A stretch of 64,000 nt of DNA from Gonocerus acuteangulatus. Lineage: Eukaryota; Arthropoda; Insecta; Hemiptera; Coreidae. Of this stretch, positions 54,401 to 64,000 are shown in pieces. The notes beneath the pieces were generated by a model, which ran no database searches, was not told the DNA's origin, and saw only the letters and a list, made by a program, of their open reading frames with translations. The first letter of the stretch is position 1; each line of letters starts with the position of its first letter. The translations under genes were made by a program, and so were the position numbers. The stretch covers positions 119,272,015-119,336,014 of the forward strand of contig OX328123.1 of NCBI GenBank assembly GCA_946811695.1, written 5' to 3'.

Positions 54401-56854
54401 AAAGTCGGCTCTAATACCTCGTGTTGTATACACGTAGCGTGAACTTAGCCTGGTGCACTACCGTACGCCTTGATCACAATTTTTTAAAAGTCTGCCATGA
54501 GTGAAGGAGAATTATAATTGTTTTTTTTTTTGTGCAATACCGAGTTCGAAATGTGCTAAAAGATTGTCTATTCTCATTATAAATCTTCTTTTTTATAATA
54601 TAGTTGCTTATTATTTGATAATATGTTTGGAATATGGAACTGCCATTCTTTCTCCCTGAGATTACTACTAACGTAAATATCTTGCAGCGAGTGCTGAAAA
54701 CCCCATTTTCTTTAATGGAGGCCATAAATAAATCGTGAAGGAGTCAGGAAATGTATTATGTATCCTCCGATATCCCTAGGTGGGTTTTATTGCGGCTGGT
54801 GAGGTATTACTCCAGAAGGAGCCTAGACAGCTTGGGTTTTTCGCGGGGCAGGTGTGGGCTGTCTCGACTTCCCAGGACCATAAAGACCACTCCGAGGTGT
54901 CTGCGCTCTCACCAGCTACTTTCATACTCTGGAAAGATGGATCTCTGCAGATCCCTATTCGTAGTTTATGATCTCTCAAGGAATGTTATGGTATGATTTT
55001 ATTTCGCTACGTATTTCCTTTTAGCACACGAGACGGCGAACATTAATCAAACTAGAGAAAAATGGAAATTATTTTAAAGGAAATAAGGTGTTTCAAGTGT
55101 ATTTTAAACTGGAAATCTGTTCATACCATCACTCAATAACACCTTCGTCAGCAATAGCCTTGTTTAATTATGATAGTCCCCGTTTATTTATGCTGATAAA
55201 TTCATTGCGAATTATAATGATTGATACTTTATCGATAATACAGAAAAATATAATGTTACAAAACAACTTATATCAGACTACGCATTATTTTTTGCGCGTT
55301 TACGCCCTCTTTCCAGAACGCCCGCTTTTAAAATTGATTGAATTGAGCAATTAGAATGAAGGGAGAAATTATCTTTTCGAAAACCAAACATCACGATTAG
55401 CTTTGTTCGCACATAGGCTTAAAGAGTAAATTACCTTGTTGTGTACCCTTAATAAATAAATAATAAAAACGTCACGAAAAAACGTATTGTTAACACTTTG
55501 CCTTAAACGATTGATCAACCGGAACAAATCGTCTTTAACAAGCAGAAAAGAGTCTTTCCCATTTCAGAAAATGCAAAAAACCAAATCATTTTCATCAGCT
55601 GAAGAGTGATTTGCTTTAAAACAATGCAATCCTTTCATAAACCAACCTTTTGCCTCCTGCAGGGGGTTATTGTTGCCTGATTGTGGATCGAATAAATTTT
55701 AGTTGTTTATTCATATCATTTTTTTTTAGTTACCTACCTACTAAAATAATATCTGTGAATAGTTTTCTCTGGACTGGTTCAAAAAGCACTCGCGATCGAC
55801 CGTTAGAGCACACGTAAAGGACAATAAATGACAGATGTAGAGGTAATTTAATTTTGTATTTTTTATTATTAAATCTACGCCAAATTTAAGTGAATAACAA
55901 ATTTAATTGAGGGAATTTATGATACTTCAACTTTTAGCGCCAAATTTAATAAGAAATCGAAAAGAAAACGAGACTTCTGTGGGGGTAAAAAACTTAGCTT
56001 GGGATTTAGTGGTGCAAAATACCACTGGTAAAGAAAGGAGGCGATAAAGGAATTCCAATAAAGGTCCAAATAACGAAGAGAAGAGGGTAGAGAGATCGAT
56101 TCTACTGACGGTTGATTGACCGCACTGAAGCTAATTCAAGTGTCGGGCTTCTTCAGGTTCAGTGATCATACATAAGAAGCTTGAAATATCTTTCTATATG
56201 TTGGTTCAATGAAATTCTGTCTGCTTTTTTTGAGAGTATTAAAAAAAAAAATTTTTTCGGGCATTCCATAACTGCGGATTCAGTTGATTAGAACTGAGGT
56301 TCTTTGGAAATAAGGAAGTAACTCACATATAGATTTTTGTGTCAATACTCCTTCCATAGAAAAGACACAAGCGAATATCGTCGAAGCAATCCGTTAGTTT
56401 AAGGTCGATTATTAACAGAAAAATTTACGAAAATCCAAAAGTTCCATGGAAAGCAAAATATTAAGAATATTAACTCTAAACTGAATTACATCAGTCGTGA
56501 GCAGTGTATGGAAATAAGCAAGGACGAAGTGATTCTTCCTTAACTAATCATAAATGATATCGAAGAGTGTTTATGCGAAGAAAAGTTTCTGAAATGGGCC
56601 AAAAATACGATTTTCCTAGTGAAGTCCAATGCCAAGTCAACGCGATGCCGATTTGAAGGTAATTTTTGAGCGAGCTTCGATTGGTCCCTTTTTAATTTCT
56701 TTTTTGGTCCTCCTTCAATACATTTCATAATTAAAATCCATTTTTTTTAAATTTTTACTAAAAGAAAGTGTGAAAAAAAAATAAATAGGAAAACTTGAAC
56801 ATTTCAGAACATTAAACATTAAAGTCTCAAAACAATATTTTTCAAATCGGGCGA
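54401..56854. other. No gene assigned
   Basis: A locally GC-richer stretch at 54770-54970 is open in three frames on both strands (63-81 codons). I recognise no protein. The remainder is A+T-rich without motifs. Confidence 0.4.
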
Positions 56855-57290
56855 TACTCTGGGGTCCGTCGGTGTAAATAAACATTGTGTCTGTATTTTT
56901 GTCAAGGTATGACTTGAATATGTGTTTGTAGTAGGTGTATTGTGCATAAATCGTAAATCTTACCAGCATTGGGCGTTGCCTCAATTGTTGCTTTTGGTAT
57001 TTTTAGTGCAGAGATTGCGGGACGCATTGGCTATTTAAATATTTAATCTGAAAGCCATATTTCAGACAATTCTGCATGCACCTGTATTCAAGTGGTAATT
57101 CTCCACATTCTACATTGAGGCTATTGGCTAGGTTTAATCTAAAGGCTCCACTTGCAAGGCGTAAAACGGTATTGATTCTAGGATTTTAAGGGTCCTGGGT
57201 TTGACGGATGTGTAGACTACACTCCGGAAGAACCTGGTATATGCTCGATAAAATGTCAGCATTACACATTTTCCTGCCTCCCACTTTGTA
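56855..57290 (-). pseudogene. I-like LINE RT/RNase H relic
   Basis: - strand pieces: FYRAYTRFF with RSVVYTSVKPRTLKILESI (57200-57270), then RLASGAFRLNLANSLNVE and CGELPLEYRCMQNCLKYGFQ (57060-57150). These match the post-RT segment of RNase H-bearing LINEs (compare RIATGAFRSSPVLSLYAE in copy B). After a break, MFIYTDGPQS near 56870 is the first RNase H motif. The rest is lost. Confidence 0.7.
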
Positions 57291-58077
57291 TTGCATAAAA
57301 CATACGTTCAGCAAATATCTCTACAAAGAGTAGTTGTAAGCAATCGATCATAAAATAAAGAGTTTTATGTGAATTAATTACAAGTAGAATTTCGACGAAA
57401 TATTACACCAATATTTGTTTTATAAATTGTTTTCTTATTTAAATAAATGAACTTATATTTAAATATTTCAGGCTTTGAAATATCAAAAATGATTTCAACT
57501 TTTCTCATTATGAATGCTCTTTAAATAATGTAAATGAGTTTTACACAGTAATTCCAAGTTTAGATTAAATGGTAATGGGGAACTGGATGCGGATTATGTT
57601 AATAAATATTCCTCTAATTTTGAATATCCATTTGATATTTGAAAGTTATAATTAGGAGAGTTCAACTTGCATATTCTATTTTATTCAGGAGGTGTCTGCT
57701 TGTGACAATATATGAATATTTCTATAAACATATAGAAATATTTTGTTACGTAAAAATGAAATCATTGTGATTTTTCATTAGAATTTGCAATTATTAAATA
57801 CTTGGAAACACGCGTTTAAATTCATATGGTTTTGAATAAACTGGTTTGATGAACTTTATGAGAAATATTATTGTTATCGGTATCCAGTGTATTATTTTGG
57901 TTTTGAGTGAGTTCGGTCTTTGTTAAACTACGTAATTAATAGAACGTTTTTCCATTTTTTTGCAAAGAGTCTTCTCGTTTTGTGATATCTAAACGCTTTA
58001 TGCATTATAGCATTTTATTCATTAATTTGTTAGAATACTTCGGTTTTTAGGGCACTGCCCTATACAAAGAGATGTGT
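57291..58077. other. No gene seen
   Basis: A+T-rich; nothing recognised. Confidence 0.5.
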
Positions 58078-58545
58078 GCTTATTTTTTTTTTTATTTATT
58101 TATTTTTTTTTTTAAGGTGCTTCTACTACCTAGGTCATTAGCACCATTGAACGTTGTTTTATTTTTAACAAATGATAAAACAAGTTTTATAATTAAGCAA
58201 TATTCTATATTTTATGTTGTCATAACTGTCAATAGTATTTTTGGGACTATTATTTATTTATTTTTTGGGGGTGGGGTTAAGTTGTACCCTAAGATATTTT
58301 AGATCCTTTTAACAAATATCGGATCTAACCTTAAATCTACATCTAAACCTAAAATTCTATTTACATATTTACATAACATTAATTACACATTTACACGCAA
58401 ACATACAACAACACAACCACACATAATAAATACAGTCACACTAAACATACACCGCACTCATTCAATAAATACGTTCTTTCTTTTCAGAATAAATACGTAA
58501 ATAAATTTAGATGCTTTTTACAAATGTACACTTTATAGTCAGGCT

Positions 58546-61500
58546 ATTACAACAGATTATAAATTTTAAGGTCTTTTAGGTATCCTATTACTTTTTTCAC
58601 GGAGGCTTTTTTTTTCGACAACAGATCCTTTAGGGTAATCGGAAGTTGATGCCGCTCTCTAGCATCTTGGAATGCTGGGCAGTCCACTAGGATATGCCCA
58701 ACATCAAGAATGCTGTCACAGTGCTCGCATTGTGGCCGGCGGCGTCCTACCAGAGGGTAGGAGGCGTCCTACCGGAGGGTGCGTGAGGCGGGTATGACCG
58801 ATCCGTAATCGGGTCATTACCACGTCCTCACGCCTGTGCATACCAGCAGTAATAGTCTTCGTCGTAACAGAACTCTCGATGTTCGCTAGAAATGTGTCTT
58901 TACTACTGTATTCTTCTTGGAATAGTTTATAGTAGCCGATATGTAATGGAGAGGCAGGATCAGCCGCTAAAGACGAAGCCTGCCTCGCCAATACATCGGT
59001 TTTTTCATTTCCTTCAATGGAAGTATTCCCTGGCACCCAGAGAAATTTAACAATACTTCCTTTACTGGCTATATTACTTAATAATATTAATATTTCCAGG
59101 AGCAGTGGATCCCTAGTAAACTTTGTTTTCATAGCAACTAGAGAACTGTGGGAATCGGTACAAAATAAAATGTTTTGCTTTTCGAGATTTCCACATTTCT
59201 CAAGGGCTATTTTTATGGCGAGCAATTCCGCATGGAAGATACTAGTATACTGATGTAAAGGGACCGATAATTGTGTATTGTTTTCAAACAGTATCCCGCA
59301 GCCAGTTCCTGTTTCTGTTTTAGAGCCATCCGTGAAAATTACAATGTGCTGCGAATATTGTTGTAGCTTCTCGAGAAACATTTTTTGGTACATCGAGGGA
59401 GCAGTGTCCTGCTTCCCCAATTGAGCCAAAGTGAAATCAATATGTGGATCTGGGAGCATCCATGGACTTATGACCGACGGTCGCATGTCCATCAGATTTA
59501 CCCAGACTCCACCGTAAGCACTTAGGGTTTCTTGCGCTCGGACTACTAGCGGTCTAGTAGTAGACCGCCTTAACCTGAATATATCTGGTGTAGTATTATC
59601 TGTCATAATAGCCTGCATAAAATGGTTGGGTTTTGCTCTTATTGATGATGTGTAAGAGAGCATCATCAAATGTCTCCTTTGTTCTGGAGGTAGATGACCT
59701 GCCTCCACATAGATAGAATCTAACGGGCTAGTTCGAAAGGCTCCGATCGCAAACCGCAGCCCTGCATTGTACAGCCTATCAAGCTGCTTAAGCCACGACT
59801 TGCGAGCAGACCCGTATATAGCACACCCAAAATCGACTCTGGACCTGATTAAAGCATCAAATATCTGTAAAACAATACATTTCTCAGCACCCCATTTTAA
59901 CCTCGATAAGGTTTTTAATATGTTCAGAGAGGACTCACACCGTTGAATAATATGGTTAATGTGGTGTTTCCATCTCAATTTATTATCCATTATCAGACTC
60001 AGAAATTTGTGTGTATCCCTGAAGTTTACCTCACAACCATCCAGCATTAGACGTGGATGGTTGTGAGGCCTACGAAGCCTGCAGAAATGCAAAGTGACTG
60101 TTGTCTCTTAGGAAAACGTGAATCCTCGTCGTGTCGCAGCAGTATGTAATATGTCGACAGCTTCTTGTACTCTTTCGGCCTCGTCAACTTCAGGTGGGAA
60201 GGTTCCAAAGAGAGCAATATCATCTGCATATAGGGATCTGCCAATTTCTGCGCTTATATTGTCAGCGATGCCGCTTATTGCATCAAGAAACAGGGTGACA
60301 CTGAGGATCGATCCTTGTGGGACTCCGGTTTCCTGCACCTTCATGGAGATTAGGGCGCCCCCGATTCGTACCCTGAAGGTTCTTTCCGTAAGGAAGCTCT
60401 TCAGGAAGCGAGGCAATCTGCCCTTAAACCCAGATTCATGAAGACGTCGGAGGATGTCATATCTCTATGCTCTGTCATACGCCTGTTTCATGTCGAAAAA
60501 AACGGCTGTCATATACTGACGAAAATAGAATGCTCTTTGTATTTTATATTCTAGCAATGCTAATTGATCTTGGGTGGAAAATCCTTGCCTGAATCCTGCT
60601 TGATACGATGAAAGAAGATTATTTGTTTCCAATTCGTGAATTAACCGGAAATTCACCATTGACTCCAGAAGCTTCCCCATACAACAAAGTAGTGAAATGG
60701 GTCTATAGCTTCCTGGATTCATAGGGTCCTTACCCGGTTTCAAAATTGGAATAATAATCGATTCCTTCCAAACTGTGGGAAACACTCCAATGGCCCAGAG
60801 TCGATTATACAATTCCAGCAATTTTCTTTTTCCGTCACCTGGGAGATTTTGAAGCATTTCGTAAGGCACCCCATCGCATCCAGAAGATGTTCTCTTAGAT
60901 ACAGCTTGAAGAGCCCTATTTAATTCTTCCATTCTGAATATATGGTTGTAATCGTGAGCAATGTCCTCTGATCCGAAGTCTAGAGAAATCGCCTCTTCCT
61001 GACTTCTAGTAGTTTGGAAGTCTTCATTGTATAGCGCCAGGCTAAAAGCTGAGAAAAAGTACTTGGCAAACACATTAGTGACAGTCTGTGTGTCGCTGAT
61101 GTAATTGCCAGCATCTAACAGGATAGGAGTTTGGCTTTTGGAAGTCCTTCCCCCTATGGCTCTTATCTTTCTCCAGACTTCAGATGGAGACGCATCTTTT
61201 GTTAATCGACTAACGTATGTAGCCCAGGATTCCCTTTTCTTCCTAATTTTTATTCGCCGTTCGACTGCTCTTGCTTTCTTAAATGCTATTAAGTTGGCCT
61301 CCGAGGGGTGCCTTCTAAAGCGATTAAAAGCTTTCTTTTTTGTCTTATTATCCTCCCAACATTCCTCGTCCCACCATGGCACTGGAATTTTCCATGATGA
61401 GTGAGGTGACGTGAGGGGGACCGCCTTCTGTGCAGCGTTGGTAATAGACTCTGATAGCTTTTGAAGGTGTTCTTCTGCTGAACCAGCTGAATCAGCAGCA

Positions 61501-62215
61501 ACAAACGATTCCCTGAATCTATCCCACATGGCTTTCCTAACGTTCCATCTCGCAGGTCTTCTATGCGTGCTGTATCTTCCGGCAAGTGTAACCATCGTAG
61601 GGAAATGATCTGAGCGATGCAAATCTCTCAGAGTATTCCAAGAAAGATGTCTTGTAATCGTGGTGCTCGTTAGACTGAGGTCTATGGCATTTAAAGAGCC
61701 TGAAGGCTCGCAGAAGTGAGTCGGAGAACCGTCATTGAAGGCCAGGAGGTCCATCTCCTCAAGCACGTCATAGAGCAAACGACCCTGAGGTGTGGTCCTC
61801 CTGGAACCCCATGCCACGTGATGTGTATTGAGGTCTCCAAGAATTATAATAGGAGGAGGTAACTGATTTATGATATTTTTGACATCTCTGATATCATATG
61901 CTCTGCCATCCGGGAGATAAAGCGAACATAGAGTTACTGCTAATGGGGTTCTCAGCCGCACAGCAACTGCTTGTAGTGTTGTTAATACGTTAATAGGCTG
62001 AGCTCCAAGGTTCTCCAGGGTGCACAAGGCCACGCCTCCGTGACTCCTTCCACCAGACAAAACACTGGGCTCTTTATGCACACATCTGTACCCTGCCAAA
62101 GTCCTTGCAAAGCCTCAGGAAATTTAGTTTCCTGAAGGGCCACGACCAGTGTACGTCTGAATTAAGTAGCGTAGTTCGTCACTGTGCTCCGAAAATCCCC
62201 GTATGTTCCATTGTA
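58546..62215 (-). pseudogene. LINE pol pseudogene, full-length with lesions
   Basis: The endonuclease start ILQWNIRGFS (about 62205) is out of frame with LVVALQETKF and again with AGYRCVHKEP: two frameshifts between 62100 and 62160. Then GDLNTHHVAW, NAIDLSL and SDHFP complete the APE motifs. RT motif A (FFDMKQAYDRA) is followed by an in-frame TAG (60465-60467). GVPQGS and LYADDIALF follow, then an in-frame TAA (60108-60110). RNase H is complete (FTDGSK, HAELLAI, CTDSHSS, KTDVLAR). A 22-bp tandem duplication (58741-58784) shifts the frame before the CEHC...HILVDC motif; the natural stop is at 58547-58549. All three sections of the main frame share one phase. Confidence 0.9.
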
Positions 62216-62257
62216 GAATTTTGTTTGATTGGACCACACTATTTTTTGGGTGGAACG

Positions 62258-63740
62258 CTATTGCTCCGGGTCAGCTAACTGTGTATTTGGCCTTCTTTTC
62301 TTACCCTTGGGCCATCCTTTTTTCTTAGGTATGACTAGCGAATATGGGCCTCCACCATCGTCCCCCACATCCCCGACGCTTTCAGCACCGGAGATTGAGG
62401 GGGACGCCAGCGGCCCACACACGCCTTTTTGGCGGAATTAGATGCCCCGTTTCATTGTTCTCATCTACCGAGGTAGATGAGGTAGATGGGAGGTTGGGGA
62501 GGGACGAAGGAAGGGATAGAGTAGAAGGAGGGGGCAAAATGGGTGGTGAGGGGGGAAGGGGTAGAGTGGAGAGAGGAATAGGAATAGGAGGGGGCATAGA
62601 AAGTTTCGAGGAAGATTGGGAGGTAGGTTTTAAGACAATAATTTTCATTCCTTTATCATTTTTGGGGTCCTCATTGGACTCCTTATCACTTTTAACTGCG
62701 CTGGAGTAGGCGCCTCTCCAGGCATATGACGTATTATTAACAAGAGCTCTAGCTTGTTGAAAGGTTAGGTCTTTTAATTCCGTCCTCAATTTCATGATTT
62801 CTTTTTCAATTTTAAACTCAATACAGTCTTTTGATCGCTAATCGTGAGGTTCATCGCAGTTTGGAGGTGACGGGCAAGGATCTGGACTATGTGTTGGATA
62901 TCCAAAAGTACACATCACTTGGGCCGACTTACACCTTGCTGCCGAATGTCCAAACCTTTGACATTTGAAGCATCTCAATGGGGGAGGAATGTAAGGGCGA
63001 ACATTTAACTTGTAGAAGGCCGCTTGGATACAGGAAGGGATCTCGGGTTGGTCAAAAGTGAGCATCGCGCTTACCGTGAACTCAAGCCTTTCTTCAGTCC
63101 CGCTCGGAGATTTCTTTCTTCGAAAAAATCTACGGACGGCAAATCCTCCTTGGCTTTTCAGTCCCTCAAGAATTTCCTCGTCCGTTGAGTGCTCCAAATC
63201 AAAACATGTTACGATACCCCTGGACGAGTTCAGCGTTCTATGCAATTCTGCATTGACACTGAACGAGCCCAGAGTCTTAGAGGTCATGATTTTATCAGAC
63301 TGATCCTTGCTTGCTGCCTCAACCAGCAGGGATCCACTTGACATTTTACTAATCCCAGTAACTGTTCCGTGCGTTTGCTTCACTAATTTATTTATAAGGA
63401 ACGGCGAGACTTTCAAAAATGAGTGTCCTTCCGCTCTACTTATTACAATAAATTTAGCGAATTTCTGCGTTTTTGGGATACACAAATCTTCCATAGCTCG
63501 TCTTTTCGTTCGTTTTCTCCTCTTCTTCTCAGGGGACTTTGTAGGCGTTTTGTACGGCTCTAAAGTATACCGAGAAGGGGAGGAAATATTAGGTATGGCG
63601 CATGTCCGATTAGCACCCTCAGGTGCAATTAGGGTTAAGTTTTCGTTAGATGTAGGTAGGTCCGAGTCCATGCTAATGTCTCTCAGAGGGTCCTGCTTTC
63701 TCTCTGAGTAATCCAATAAGGGGAGTCCGGCTTTTTCCAT
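62258..63740 (-). pseudogene. LINE gag pseudogene
   Basis: The ATG is at 63738-63740. After a basic stretch (KKRRKRTKRRAMEDL) comes the RRM-like region (KFIVISRAEGHSFLKVSP ... SLLVEAASKDQSD), an RTLNSSRGIVTC block and CFKCQRFGHSAARC, the first zinc knuckle. An in-frame TAG (62838-62840) interrupts the third knuckle region (CDEPHD, stop, RSKDC). The same phase continues with LRTELKDLTFQQARALV and a Pro/Ser-rich tail. A frameshift near 62400 moves reading to the frame with PKKKGWPKGKKRRP, ending at 62258. Pol begins about 45 bp downstream. Confidence 0.85.
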
Positions 63741-64000
63741 TGTCGTAGGAAATTGATTTTTTGGTGACTTAGACCCCTAATCCTCGTCACCGAGTCTGCT
63801 GGTGGGGCTGCCACCTAGGCCGGCAGACCGGCACAGTTCCTCCCGAAGGAGAGGATCCGCTCAGCAGGGGAGGTGTACCTGCCTCATCACGGACCCCCGC
63901 CTCTGCTGTTCGCCGTTCTTATGGGTTCACCAAAAGAACGTTGCCCAGGGGGTAACACGGGGAGATCAGCAGTAGGCGTTGACGTTGGGAATCAGGTATA
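63741..64000 (-). promoter_or_regulatory. LINE copy C 5' UTR (partial)
   Basis: GC-richer leader upstream of gag, cut by the window end. The short 5' part of such LINEs usually holds the internal promoter; no element is identified here. Confidence 0.4.

Larger units (their letters stand above)
58082..64000 (-). mobile_element. I/Nimb-type LINE (copy C), runs off the right edge
   Basis: On the - strand: 5' UTR (63741 to the window end), gag (63740-62258), pol (about 62215-58547), a 3' UTR with hairpin GGTGC/GCACC (58116-58145) and a T-rich run on the + strand (58082-58113) as its A-rich tail. The domain set is complete but both genes carry lesions. The 5' TSD cannot be tested because the element is cut by the window end. 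Confidence 0.9.

Noticed and set aside
54751..54996. Three overlapping frames on both strands
   Set aside because: GC-rich patch; no frame shows a known motif.
62344..62709. 121-codon + strand frame rich in G, R and E
   Set aside because: Antisense of the Pro/Ser-rich gag tail of LINE copy C.

Overview
This window looks like gene-poor, A+T-rich arthropod DNA; a chelicerate such as a spider is my best guess, from the families present and not from any marker gene. I recognise no intact host gene, rRNA or true tRNA gene. Nearly everything with a recognisable signature is transposon-derived: RNase H-bearing LINEs of the I/Nimb type, their tRNA-derived SINEs, a Penelope-like element (PLE), Copia, Jockey and RTE-like relics, Tc1/mariner-type and fold-back DNA elements, and more than ten long (TA)n tracts, several of them inside dispersed repeats.

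Layout. 0-6.8 kb: dispersed short repeats and a (TA)n-centred repeat. 6.8-9.7 kb: a 5'-truncated LINE (copy A, + strand) with an exact 13-bp target-site duplication (TSD). 9.7-22 kb: palindromic and microsatellite-associated repeats, a SINE next to a Jockey reverse transcriptase (RT) relic, and solo LINE tails. 22.1-23.4 kb: a fold-back mariner-like transposon. 23.4-26.2 kb: a rearranged PLE with RT, a GIY-YIG endonuclease and a hammerhead-ribozyme-like motif. 27-28 kb: nested RTE-like, I-like and SINE relics (- strand). 30.2-30.6 kb: a small inverted-repeat element and a ~41-bp retro-insertion. 36.2-38.0 kb: one long uninterrupted single-exon frame of an uncharacterised repeat-family protein. 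40.2-46.9 kb: a nearly intact LINE (copy B, - strand) with a complete 1226-codon pol. 47.2-48.2 kb: nested inverted repeats. 48.8-50.1 kb: a Copia relic. 51.2-52.7 kb: an inverted-repeat-bounded block holding a ~143-bp tandem array. 56.9-57.3 kb: an I-like LINE relic. 58.1 kb to the right edge: a third LINE (copy C, - strand) with full domain content but several nonsense and frameshift lesions.

How parts relate. The three large LINEs belong to one broad clade: CCHC gag, APE endonuclease, RT, RNase H, and a C-terminal CX2CX7HX4C motif. They end in a short 3' hairpin followed by poly(A). SINEs and very short solo insertions carry versions of the same hairpin, as expected if they borrow LINE reverse transcriptase. 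The most unusual coding observation is in copy B: gag, a 146-codon hydrophobic frame and pol follow one another with each stop overlapping the next start as ATGA.

Limits: all comparisons are by eye within the window and from memory of families; no search was run. Repeat boundaries are approximate unless a TSD is given.
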